This document shows, one piece after another, positions 11,801 to 16,921 of a stretch of 25,069 nt of DNA (position 1 is the stretch's first letter; every line of letters begins with the position of its first letter). A program made the position numbers and the translations under genes. The DNA is from a virus, in IMG/VR virus record IMGVR_UViG_3300025671_000481, positions 1 to 25,069 of that record; one strand, given 5' to 3'. Under the pieces are notes generated by a model. The model did no database searches and was not told the DNA's origin. It saw only the letters and a program-made list of their open reading frames with translations.

Positions 11801-14800
11801 GGGCAGGTGCAGGAACAACACAAGCAATTGGTATTGCAACCACAACAGTTCCTGGCATCGGTAATACTGACAAACTTCCAAATGAATTGTATGTCGTTAA
11901 AGAGAGTGATCTGAACCTCAGATTTGCTTCTTCTGCACAAAATGCTCTGGCAGAACCTCCAAATACATTTGTAGTTAACTCTGTTGGTATTGGAACTTCT
12001 CATAGTATCACAGCAACTAATCAAAATCCAAAAGTGATCGTTGCTATTGATAATATGATCCAGTCGCCAATTGTTTCTGCGGGTGTTACTGCAGCACTTG
12101 ATCAAAACATCATCTTTAATACTAACTTTGCACTAACTGGAGTTACATCCATATTTGCACAAGATCTTATCCAAATTGATGATGAGATTATGATTGTTGT
12201 TGCTGTTGGTGTTGGTGGCGCAAACAATGTTGTTGTAAGAAGAGAACAGTTGGGAACATCTCTTGCTTCTCATGGCATTGGCGCTCTTGTAACAAAACTT
12301 GGTGGCAACTATAATATCGTTGACAATACTCTTCACTTCACAAGTGCACCATATGGTAATACACCAGTTGGCGTAGCTGCAACTGTTGATCCTGATGGTG
12401 TTGATTGGTCTGGTATTACAACCAGTTCTACTTTCCAGGGTAGAATGTTTATGAGATCTGGTGTCAAGGGTTCTTCTGATGAGACTTATTCCAAGAACTA
12501 TATCTTTGATGACATCACAAATCAATTTACAGGCATTCAAAGCACCTTTACACTGACATCTAGTGGAAGCACTGTTACAGGAATTGCAACAGACAATGCT
12601 GTAATTCTGATCAATGGCATCTTCCAGAGTCCACAAGGTGTTCAACCTATCAATCTTCAACAGGGTGATTATACACTTGAGGAGAGTGGAATTACAACTA
12701 TCAGGTTCACTGGAAATGGTGACGATCCTTATGGTTATGATCCAAACAGATCAGACCTTCCTCAAGGTGGTCGTATGGTCACAATTGGTAGTACTGAAGG
12801 ATTTGGTTATCAACCTTTGATTTCTGCAGGAGCAACAGCAACTGTCTCTGTTGCTGGAACTATTCAAACAATTAGTATTGGTAACAGTGGTTCTGGTTAT
12901 AGAGCAGGAATTCAGACTGTAGTCAATGTTGGAGTTCAGACTTATAGTGATGATGTTCCTAACATTGAATTCATCGGCACTGCTGCAATTAGTGGTGGTA
13001 ACATTGTAAGCGTTGCTATCACCAATCCTGGAGCAGGATATACCAGCACCAATCCACCACTGGTCGTATTTGATGATCCACTTCCTTATTCAAATGTTCC
13101 TCTGGTTTATAGTTCTGAGTCCCCTGTAGGTGCTGGTGAAAGTGGCACTGTAGACATTACAGTTGGTCAGGGTTCTAGTGTAATCAACTTCTCAATCGTT
13201 GATTATGGTTTCAACTACAAACCAGGTGATATTCTGACAGTCAATGTCGGTGGAGCATCAGGCATTCCAACTGATACTACTAAGACATTTGATGAATTCC
13301 AAATTACAGTTGAAGAGTCATTCTCAGACCAATTCAATGGTTGGGCAATTGGTCAACTTCAAGTTCTTGACAGCATTGCTGATCAATTTGATGGAACACA
13401 AACCACCTTTGCTCTGAAGTTGGGGGGTGAACCATTCTCTGCAACAACTGATGCAGGATCTCCAATCATTCTTGAAGATACTCTGCTTGTCTTTATCAAT
13501 GACATTCTGCAGAATCCAATTACTTCTTATGACTTTAATGGTGGCAGTAAGATTAGATTTGGAACTGCACCAAAAGCAGGTGATAGTTCTAAGATCTTCT
13601 TCTACAAAGGAACTGGTGATGTTGACGTTGTATTTGTAGATATTCTTGAAACCATCAAGGTTGGCGACACCCTTGATATCGACAACAATCCTGCAAAGGG
13701 TCAGGGAATTGCACTTGATCAAGATCCAAGAACTATAGTTGGCATCAATACTGTTGATAGCGTCAATACCAACCCATATTCTGGTCCTGGAGTTACAACT
13801 GACAGATCTCTGTTCAGACCCGTAACCTGGTGTAAGCAACTCACAGATAAGATTATTAATGGACAGAAGATTGGCAAGGATAGAATAGAATATGAACCTA
13901 ACATTTATCCTGCTTCCTATATCCTTAAAAATGTTGGCGTTACTACACAAACATTATTTGTTGATAGTGTAAGACCACTATTCAATAGTAATAATGAAAC
14001 CAACTTCAGAGATTTCCAGAATGCAATTACCATTACATCACAAGATACAGTAATCTCTGCTGCAGCAACAGCAGTTGTCTCTGCTGCTGGAACAATTTCT
14101 TCACTGGTAGTTGGCACTGCTGGTGCTGGTTACACTGCAACACCTACAGTATCAATTGCTGATCCTGTAGGAGGCGCTGTTACTGCAACTGCGACTGCAA
14201 CTATCAGCAATGGTTCTGTTACGTCACTGACCGTTACTGGCGCAGGTGCTGGTTATACAAGCACAAATGCTCCTGTTGTTCTTATTGAAACACCAAGTGT
14301 AGTTGTTGAAGACATTGACGTTACTTCATATGTTGGCGATTATGGAGTGATCGTTGGTGTTGGAACCACAGTCGCTGCTTCACAAAATCAATTCTACTTT
14401 GATACATTCATCTCTCTTGATTCCTTCATGAGAGACGCTAATGTCGTAGGAACTGCTGTTACAGTTAGTGGCATCTCAACTGCCAACTATCTGACAATAT
14501 TTAATACTAATATTAGCATTGGTAGCACATTTGCGTCAGAGGATGAGAGTGGAGCATCTATTGGTATTGGAACAACCTTCTTGGATTGTGTATATAAAGT
14601 TGATAGTTTTGAGGATAATGACATCTTCATTAGTGCAGGATCCACCATTGGATTCACAACTACTTGCAGAAGAGTATTTGTTAATGTAGATACTGTTGGA
14701 AGTGGAATTGGTTACACAAATCTTCCTGATATGGGTGACTTTAGTTGGGGCATTATTAATCTTCAAAGAAGATCAGATGCTCAAGAATTCAACTTCTATG

Positions 14801-14883
14801 GTGATAATGGTTACACTGGCATTTCAACCTCTGCTCTTGTAACTAGAAGTGCTTCCTTGAAGTTTAAGAATTATACATCTTAA
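2863..14883 (+). CDS. Giant modular virion structural protein (4006 residues), YHYH-like domain
   Basis: An uninterrupted 12-kb frame encodes a probable baseplate-periphery or fibre-like protein of T4-like cyanophages. Its exact role is unknown. The N-terminal 300 residues look like the family core: FQDIVASQLPDYVKEDFPLL at the start, SFYKSKGTDQSFEILFRALYG near residues 197-217, and IKPAEYLLRPSNADYK after it. The rest is a chain of diverged beta-rich modules. GxGY repeats lie near residues 733-805, 1047-1162, 3314-3470 and 3729-3816. 'HG...YYV' modules lie near 589, 829, 939, 1489, 1829 and 2964. Two 'VED..NS.F' copies lie near 2687-2766 and 2811-2901, and two 'iNgilQ' copies near 3215-3290 and 3504-3585. 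A YHYH-like domain at about 1200-1340 contains GWAYDGNPIYGPFG and DLDQHNGRF. No transmembrane segment or catalytic triad is visible. The C-terminus (DMGDFSWGII near 3961-3970) is distinct from the repeats. The ATG has no Shine-Dalgarno sequence. Confidence 0.88.
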   Translation: MAVDRVKFQDIVASQLPDYVKEDFPLLTDFLQQYYASQEFESGTYDLIQNLDQYVKVDELSRLTTSTVLLNDISYTDTTIATSANGNFTEGFPETNGLIKIDDEIITYEYKTDSSFVNCTRGFSGVTSYVGTNTPDELVFTSTEANIHKSGATISNLNILFLQEFFKKLKYQVTPGFTERQLYSGLDQRNFVFNADSFYKSKGTDQSFEILFRALYGEDVDVIKPAEYLLRPSNADYKITQDLVVEQILGDPLQLQNLTLFQDSTGARGSVTNVEQIQYDQGQYYQISIDYGYQRDIDVTGTVYSSFKPNSQTKILTGVSAGSSIIDVDSTVGFAATGNLIAKDADGDDVLIQYLDKNDNQFLSVSGVTTSLTKTTDIRFDDYSYAYVGINTSEQIQVRISSTLKDIKFDGSPYYYKKGDTIQLQSIGIEDYKEQSKNWFFNVKTNWEAASVSVIDATENSYEINTYDPHFLKVGYDILLTDVTDGSNYSGSVSVVRSSTSLIVNLTTSINVAHSFEIENQLLKGYSTKYSQIGNFVANVQNTYTDFSENVIVASNSLPHYEAPANPYDKKVTFSGTFTSTKEIQLTTSTDHGFYTGDAIWYKPFVTKTTTTTPSGAQIVTTTTNSFEGVDAGIYYIKRVSSTTVSIARSKADLFSASYVTFNGTVTNNQFIYYDFYLKTVQPQKIYRNILPPVNKSGEYKTTPGYSGILVNGVEILNYKSTDSVLYGDIQSFEIERGGQNYDVITPPELYITDEVGTGATGKCCVTGRLERIDIISGGFDYVGTPTVRISGGNGKDAAAEVNMSAIIHSVSFAANSTDRVDTTADTIGFTTYHNFGQDERVIYNAGNETKVGGLSTEASYYVGVVDNFTVKLYTTPSDASAGINTVNLTSLGTGLQTLKSATRKNVITNIVVTNPGSGYQNKQRTIPTAGVSTSLNQFTITNHGYNSKEIVGYAGTNIIGLSTTKDYYVVKVDNNTFSLSEVGVGSTATDYYYDNGILVNLHSEGSGNFNYKPITVSVEGTTGISTRAGQSFAAVVQPVFRGTIESVDLTSAGVGYGASEIINFNRQPSITFRSGENAVLVPVINNGSISEVIINNGGGGYNSPPDLVINSSTGNYARLTPIIRNGAIVDVKVINGGIGYHNQTSINVIPAGSGAIAAANIRSWNINLFERNFNNITTDDGFLDENIDDTSLEYSHVYAARQLRRAVYSVSGSDADNSLYGNPDLVLDDNVEVDSEYHSPIIGWAYDGNPIYGPFGFAQNTGGSVRRMLSGYETQANAANRPPLTIYPSGFFIEDFTFTGTGDLDQHNGRFCVTPDYPNGVYAYFTTINNNVDSDGPFKNYKRPIFPYLIGDSYKSEPNPFNFRLRSNQEFYDIQKSGLLRNTAEYHTNDTKSGYDYIFNSNTVQKQVIDITATSTGSIEQVGILTGGINYRVGDKIDFNNGNTGGRDADVKVSSILGKTVSSVSVATTTFYNVEFIRNGGSYLGFTTSAPHNLENGDTVQISGISTFFKGFNGSYTVGVRSDNFVLTLGVGATATTGEVAYFYVSGPLTYPNIRVNDILQIEDERVKVLNIDSASQRIRVLRAQDGTLGVAHTNREILLEDPKKFTVNIGGLTTTKSYTLNDQLYYDPAESIGVGTVAVAGAGKTVTFSNPGVGATQVFVPIQSIYYPNHRLSLNEVITYNTNGGQASQVWNGVTGAAFTSLNSFNSLYAVPISEDLIGISTNKVGLGTVGYVGVNTSLSLLYFTGNIGTGNTHSFTTNRVNVISGQVSQNIVTVSTATTHGLTGNDTVTISVKPTSTKTVKVKYNKYNRRIVFDPRDFSSSDINLTLNTIGFGTEYFALGDRVIYTSDSPSSGLVNQGMYYVIPYNETQVRLVTEEFELNAAEPNYVNIGTASTGTLSKINPVVKPSRNNSLVFDLSDSSMSFFNNNVNYSAFDFNIYSDKKFTTEFLTSGESSTFEVTKSGTIGVDTTAKVTLSVSDYIPQNLFYKFVPTNLNIIPDVQSEIVIDDTVANYNEIEVVPTEYDGTYTISGVGTNAFTYNIPNRPGVTTYTSSNSKTTYETNSKSAYGAITKFKVFNGGYDYKTLPGITSVITATGSGAILQPSSTSIGRILDTRLNNIGFEYPSDETARLVANLPEVLKMNLLASFESIGITSGGQNYLVAPQIVVIDGFTNQVITDLDLRYELGDTQVSIIKNTSGMYNTPPRILPTSNSNGVGISSLTYTSGTKTVRLFLDAEFSNNEDFPYEVGENIMVENISVGINSTGKGYNSKNYNYSLFPVTGLNTALGGSGAYVEYSLADYLTGSQFPGNFDSGNSAGRAIPQKQFPVFDPVLKINNFSQNEVVKNGKNKGTVERSDQLSEYLFVSTPKEFVVGTKVIGESSNTQGVIEEKTNFNAQVITGAGATVYDGWQTNSGFLNDNFQRMPNNEYYQNLSYSLKAKVPYETWNDPVSALNHTAGFAKFADFVIESIEDRPGGIASPEDSNVETVVDITSFGYLNCFSDFDIVSEVTANADGTIVSTEIVFDNTILNDYFKSIGNRVLTIDDFSGSFNSNERPEPYEPIASYPTNYVYNKLITFAKDASLDDEKQVSVISLLQDGTEGYFQQYGLIEAGAELGYYDYLPSSGGFDVVFYPEDYQYSSYDTATVSFNALDNIVGVGSTNIGEVTLINSYRTAIAAGVSTTIVAIGSSFRTSKLLVQIEDAANSKFTASELNLIHDGTNVFVLEYGDLQMSDTPDFTGFGTFSARIDGSNILVDFNSNVSVALTANTNVVSISNTSVVGVSSVNLDVCDIVTYKTDIAASASPTANTIAEFRSPIEASYFIVSVEDMTNSQFEMFEAITLEATVNEDSIVEYGNVFTGSDNLGTVGFDTAGGNYQLTYTPIANAEMQVRVYSMQLFVYDMNDNATGISFNNTVIDTDRQKYNGSLADVKTSFGLTHNGLNIFQRSFDGSDSGIVDITKNFIKIPEHFFVTGEKVYYNWAGAGTTQAIGIATTTVPGIGNTDKLPNELYVVKESDLNLRFASSAQNALAEPPNTFVVNSVGIGTSHSITATNQNPKVIVAIDNMIQSPIVSAGVTAALDQNIIFNTNFALTGVTSIFAQDLIQIDDEIMIVVAVGVGGANNVVVRREQLGTSLASHGIGALVTKLGGNYNIVDNTLHFTSAPYGNTPVGVAATVDPDGVDWSGITTSSTFQGRMFMRSGVKGSSDETYSKNYIFDDITNQFTGIQSTFTLTSSGSTVTGIATDNAVILINGIFQSPQGVQPINLQQGDYTLEESGITTIRFTGNGDDPYGYDPNRSDLPQGGRMVTIGSTEGFGYQPLISAGATATVSVAGTIQTISIGNSGSGYRAGIQTVVNVGVQTYSDDVPNIEFIGTAAISGGNIVSVAITNPGAGYTSTNPPLVVFDDPLPYSNVPLVYSSESPVGAGESGTVDITVGQGSSVINFSIVDYGFNYKPGDILTVNVGGASGIPTDTTKTFDEFQITVEESFSDQFNGWAIGQLQVLDSIADQFDGTQTTFALKLGGEPFSATTDAGSPIILEDTLLVFINDILQNPITSYDFNGGSKIRFGTAPKAGDSSKIFFYKGTGDVDVVFVDILETIKVGDTLDIDNNPAKGQGIALDQDPRTIVGINTVDSVNTNPYSGPGVTTDRSLFRPVTWCKQLTDKIINGQKIGKDRIEYEPNIYPASYILKNVGVTTQTLFVDSVRPLFNSNNETNFRDFQNAITITSQDTVISAAATAVVSAAGTISSLVVGTAGAGYTATPTVSIADPVGGAVTATATATISNGSVTSLTVTGAGAGYTSTNAPVVLIETPSVVVEDIDVTSYVGDYGVIVGVGTTVAASQNQFYFDTFISLDSFMRDANVVGTAVTVSGISTANYLTIFNTNISIGSTFASEDESGASIGIGTTFLDCVYKVDSFEDNDIFISAGSTIGFTTTCRRVFVNVDTVGSGIGYTNLPDMGDFSWGIINLQRRSDAQEFNFYGDNGYTGISTSALVTRSASLKFKNYTS
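5053..5262 (+). repeat. GG-x-x-Y repeat pair 1 in the giant protein
   Basis: Two in-frame copies of a roughly 35-residue beta module are seen. The first has IERGGQNYDVITPPELYI and the second IISGGFDYVGTPTVRISGG. Each has a hydrophobic strand, a Gly-Gly-x-x-Tyr turn, a Pro-rich link and a second strand. They are the first members of a repeat family that recurs later in this gene and in gp8 and the 2484-residue protein. Confidence 0.65.
6001..6345 (+). repeat. GxGY tandem repeat block 2 in the giant protein
   Basis: Three consecutive copies carry the signatures LTSAGVGYGASEIINF, INNGGGGYNSPPDLVI and VINGGIGYHNQTSINVI. Between them run the connecting strands ENAVLVPVINNGSISEV and YARLTPIIRNGAIVDV. 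The unit is about 38 residues long, and the pattern 'I.NG.I..V.I.NGG.GY..PP.L.I' repeats clearly. The DNA copies are diverged, so these are old duplications. Confidence 0.75.
10921..11565 (+). repeat. Duplicated VED/EYG module in the giant protein
   Basis: Two copies of about 80-90 residues lie at roughly 10921-11160 and 11293-11565. They align as TSKLLVQIEDAANSKFTASE with ASYFIVSVEDMTNSQFEMFE, then VFVLEYGDL with DSIVEYGNV, then FTGFGTFSARIDGSNILVDF with NLGTVGFDTAGGNYQLTY. The shared pattern is beta-rich. An intervening stretch (VVSISNTSVVGVSSVNLDV) separates the copies. Confidence 0.7.
12802..13266 (+). repeat. GxGY repeat block 3 in the giant protein
   Basis: Four turn motifs are spaced along the block: GFGYQPL, GNSGSGYRAGI, NPGAGYTSTNPPLVVF and DYGFNYKPGDIL. 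The linker ATVSVAGTIQTISI is closely matched at the start of the next block. Spacing is irregular because extra strands lie between the third and fourth motifs. Confidence 0.7.
14047..14310 (+). repeat. GxGY repeat block 4 in the giant protein
   Basis: Two copies, TAGAGYTATPTVSIADP and GAGAGYTSTNAPVVLIETP, are joined by a strongly Ala/Thr-rich linker (VTATATATISNGSVTSL). Bases 14053-14100 match bases 12820-12867 at 38 of 48 positions, so part of this block is a copy of block 3 or shares a recent source with it. Confidence 0.72.
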
Positions 14884-14886
14884 CTA

Positions 14887-14893
14887 CTAAATA
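14887..14893 (+). promoter_or_regulatory. Possible late promoter (CTAAATA) before the 138-residue gene
   Basis: CTAAATA lies 3 bases after the stop of the giant gene and ends 20 bases before the ATG at 14914. The spacing matches the three clearer late promoters in this window (19 to 25 bases). The base composition differs from NATAAATA at one of the conserved positions, so this is a weaker call. Confidence 0.45.
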
Positions 14894-14913
14894 CTAAAAA
14901 GTCTTGACAGGAA

Positions 14914-15330
14914 ATGGCAAAACAGTTAGTTGGTATCGGCACCACTATTAATGATGGCACGGGCGATAGTCTGCGTGTAGGTGCTGATAAAATCAACGAC
15001 AATTTTAATGAAATTTATAATGTAGTAGGTAATGGAACCACGACTTTTGTTGGCATTGTTTCTCAGATTACTGCAGGAACAAATGTAAGTGTTTCAACCG
15101 CTTTTGGTTCCGTTGAGGTTGGTGTTTCAACAACTCCAAGTTTTACTTCAATCGTGGTCGGTTCGGCAGTAACAGGCAACTCTAGTGGAGTCAATGTTAC
15201 TGGTGTAATCACTGCTACTGGTGGTTTTGTAAGTGTAGGAAATACTACTCCTATTCAAATTACTCTTTCGGGAAGTGTCTTGACATTTACTGCAAGTGGG
15301 ATTGGGTCAACCAGCTTTACATTATCCTAA
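14914..15330 (+). CDS. Small virion structural protein with NDGTGD adaptor motif (138 residues)
   Basis: The N-terminus reads VGIGTTINDGTGDSLRVGAD, followed by KINDNFNEIYNVVGNG (about residues 6-42). This 'NDGTGD.LR.G..KIN.NF.EIY' motif is known from the N-terminal ends of phage tail-fibre and other virion proteins, where I infer it is an attachment segment. The remainder is Thr/Ser/Gly/Val-rich and beta-like, with short repeats such as VGVSTTPSF, ITAGTNVSVST and SGIGSTSFTLS, and no receptor-binding domain is evident. The likely role is a small baseplate or fibre-associated protein, but the precise function is unknown. An AGGA sequence sits at 14909-14912, only one base from the ATG, which is closer than a normal ribosome-binding site. 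The gene lies between the giant gene and gp8, with a promoter-like motif on each side. Confidence 0.78.
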   Translation: MAKQLVGIGTTINDGTGDSLRVGADKINDNFNEIYNVVGNGTTTFVGIVSQITAGTNVSVSTAFGSVEVGVSTTPSFTSIVVGSAVTGNSSGVNVTGVITATGGFVSVGNTTPIQITLSGSVLTFTASGIGSTSFTLS

Positions 15331-15336
15331 TAAATA
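15329..15336 (+). promoter_or_regulatory. T4-type late promoter for gp8
   Basis: An AATAAATA octamer, identical to the one before gp25, overlaps the TAA stop of the 138-residue gene. It ends 19 bases before the gp8 ATG. The predicted transcription start near 15342 would give a leader of about 14 bases. Confidence 0.7.
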
Positions 15337-15355
15337 AAGAAAATTCTGTTTACAA

Positions 15356-16915
15356 ATGGCAGCGATAATTACTGACCAACTTCGTATTTTGAATGCAAAG
15401 AATTTTGTCGCTGGGGTTCAATCCAGTTCAAATTCTTATTACACATTCATTGGCATCCCTAATGCTTCTGATTATCAATCTGACTGGGACACAACTCCCC
15501 CTTCTCCTATTGATAACTTTGAGCAGATCAATAATACATATTGGGACGGAATGCTGGCGCTGAAGAAGATTGCGCCAAGTGATGTAAGTCAGGTTGTTAG
15601 AAAAGCAACTTGGGCATCAGGTGTGACTTATGATATGTGGAGGAATGATATTAGCAGAAACAACCCTTCACAACCATCGGGTGTTTTTAATATCTATGCT
15701 GCCAATTATTATGTAATGAACTCTGACTATAGAGTTTATGTTTGCCTCTTTAATAATGCTACCCCCGAAAACAATTATCAAGGTGGTCCTTCACTAGACG
15801 AACCTACCTTTACAGACTTGGAACCAAGATCTGCTGGTTCCAGTGGTGACGGTTATATCTGGAAGTATTTGTATACCATCAGTCCTTCACAGGCAATTAA
15901 GTTTGATTCAACAAACTATATTCCTGTTCCTTCCGATTGGAATACAAATGCCACCTATGCACCAGTTAGAAATAATGCTGCAGCAAGTGGTCAACTCAAG
16001 ATTGTAACAATTAGAAATAGGGGTGTTGCACTTGGTGATCCAAATAAAACTTATACTGGAGTTCCTATTCTTGGCGATGGTGAAGGTGCTACAGCAACAG
16101 TTGTAGTTAACAATGATTCTCAAATAGAAACTGTTACGGTTTCTAAGGGTGGTTCAGGTTATACATTTGGAACTCTTGACCTTGTGGCAGGTGGAGTTCC
16201 TGCAGGAACTACTGCACCATCCTTTAATGTTATCATTCCACCTCCAGGTGGTCACGGTGCTGACATCTATAGGGAGTTAGGAGCATATAATGTTCTGACA
16301 TACTCCAGATTTGAAAATGATACCGAGAATCCAGACTTTATTACTGGTAACCAGTTTGCTGCAGTTGGTCTTCTTGAAAATCCATTAGCATACAATTCAA
16401 CCTCTAAATTGAGTTTGGATAAAGCAAGTGCTCTTTATGCACTTAAGTTGACTGGAACTGGTTATAGTTCTGCATCATTTACAGCAGACTCTGAAATCAC
16501 ACAAACTGTTGGTCTTGGATCTACTGCTGTTGGTAGAGTCGTCTCTTATGATCAGTTGACAGGTGTTCTGAAGTATTGGCAAGACTTCTCTCTTGCAGGT
16601 TTCAACACCGATGGGTCTGCAAATACAGATCCAGAATATGGTTTCAACTTGAATAGATTCACTGCAGATATTAACTCTGGAGGCAGTTTCACCATTCTTG
16701 GTGGAAGCACAAATCTGGCAATTCAAACCAGTTTCCAAGGTGTCTCCACGGTAATAAATAGTAGGACATATTACCTCGGTCAGACTTTTGTAGATGGTGT
16801 TTCTCAACCTGAGTCTGAGAAATACTCTGGAAACATGATTTACATTGACAATAGACCCTCTGTTACAAGGTCTTCAGCTCAGAAAGAAGACGTAAAAATT
16901 ATCTTGCAGTTCTAA
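15356..16915 (+). CDS. gp8: Baseplate wedge subunit gp8
   Basis: In T4, gp8 is a dimer in each baseplate wedge that links gp10, gp7 and gp6. The product has 519 residues against 334 in T4, so it is enlarged, as I recall is common in cyanophages. The N-terminal part carries the family pattern: VQSSSNSYYTFIGIPNASD (about residues 21-39), then a Trp-rich stretch with WASGVTYDMWRNDIS, then YRVYVCLFNN. The best T4 match is SGDGYIWKYLYTISPSQ (about residues 163-179) with TNYIPVPSDW after it, corresponding to T4 DGYVWEYLFEIPP and EYIVVPWPEE. A GxGY module (VSKGGSGYTFGTLDLV, near residue 260) is inserted before GGHGADIYRELGAYNVL. The gene has its own late promoter but no Shine-Dalgarno sequence. It is followed after 6 bases by the DUF4815-type gene. 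Confidence 0.93.
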   Translation: MAAIITDQLRILNAKNFVAGVQSSSNSYYTFIGIPNASDYQSDWDTTPPSPIDNFEQINNTYWDGMLALKKIAPSDVSQVVRKATWASGVTYDMWRNDISRNNPSQPSGVFNIYAANYYVMNSDYRVYVCLFNNATPENNYQGGPSLDEPTFTDLEPRSAGSSGDGYIWKYLYTISPSQAIKFDSTNYIPVPSDWNTNATYAPVRNNAAASGQLKIVTIRNRGVALGDPNKTYTGVPILGDGEGATATVVVNNDSQIETVTVSKGGSGYTFGTLDLVAGGVPAGTTAPSFNVIIPPPGGHGADIYRELGAYNVLTYSRFENDTENPDFITGNQFAAVGLLENPLAYNSTSKLSLDKASALYALKLTGTGYSSASFTADSEITQTVGLGSTAVGRVVSYDQLTGVLKYWQDFSLAGFNTDGSANTDPEYGFNLNRFTADINSGGSFTILGGSTNLAIQTSFQGVSTVINSRTYYLGQTFVDGVSQPESEKYSGNMIYIDNRPSVTRSSAQKEDVKIILQF

Positions 16916-16921
16916 AAAATC

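Noticed and set aside
12133-12660. Open frame of 175 codons on the minus strand
   Set aside because: Same reasons: an antisense shadow with Cys/Asn-rich composition, opposite recognisable modules of the + strand protein.
13324-13950. Open frame of 208 codons on the minus strand
   Set aside because: It lies wholly inside the giant structural gene. It is rich in Cys, Ser, Asn and Ile as expected of the antisense of Gly/Thr/Val/Asp-rich coding DNA, and it matches no family. The + frame there carries clear repeat modules.
2863-14883. Possibility that the giant frame is several genes joined by sequencing error
   Set aside because: The frame is continuous, the module style is uniform from end to end, and both termini look like family termini, so a single gene is the simpler reading. 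This cannot be fully excluded without reads.
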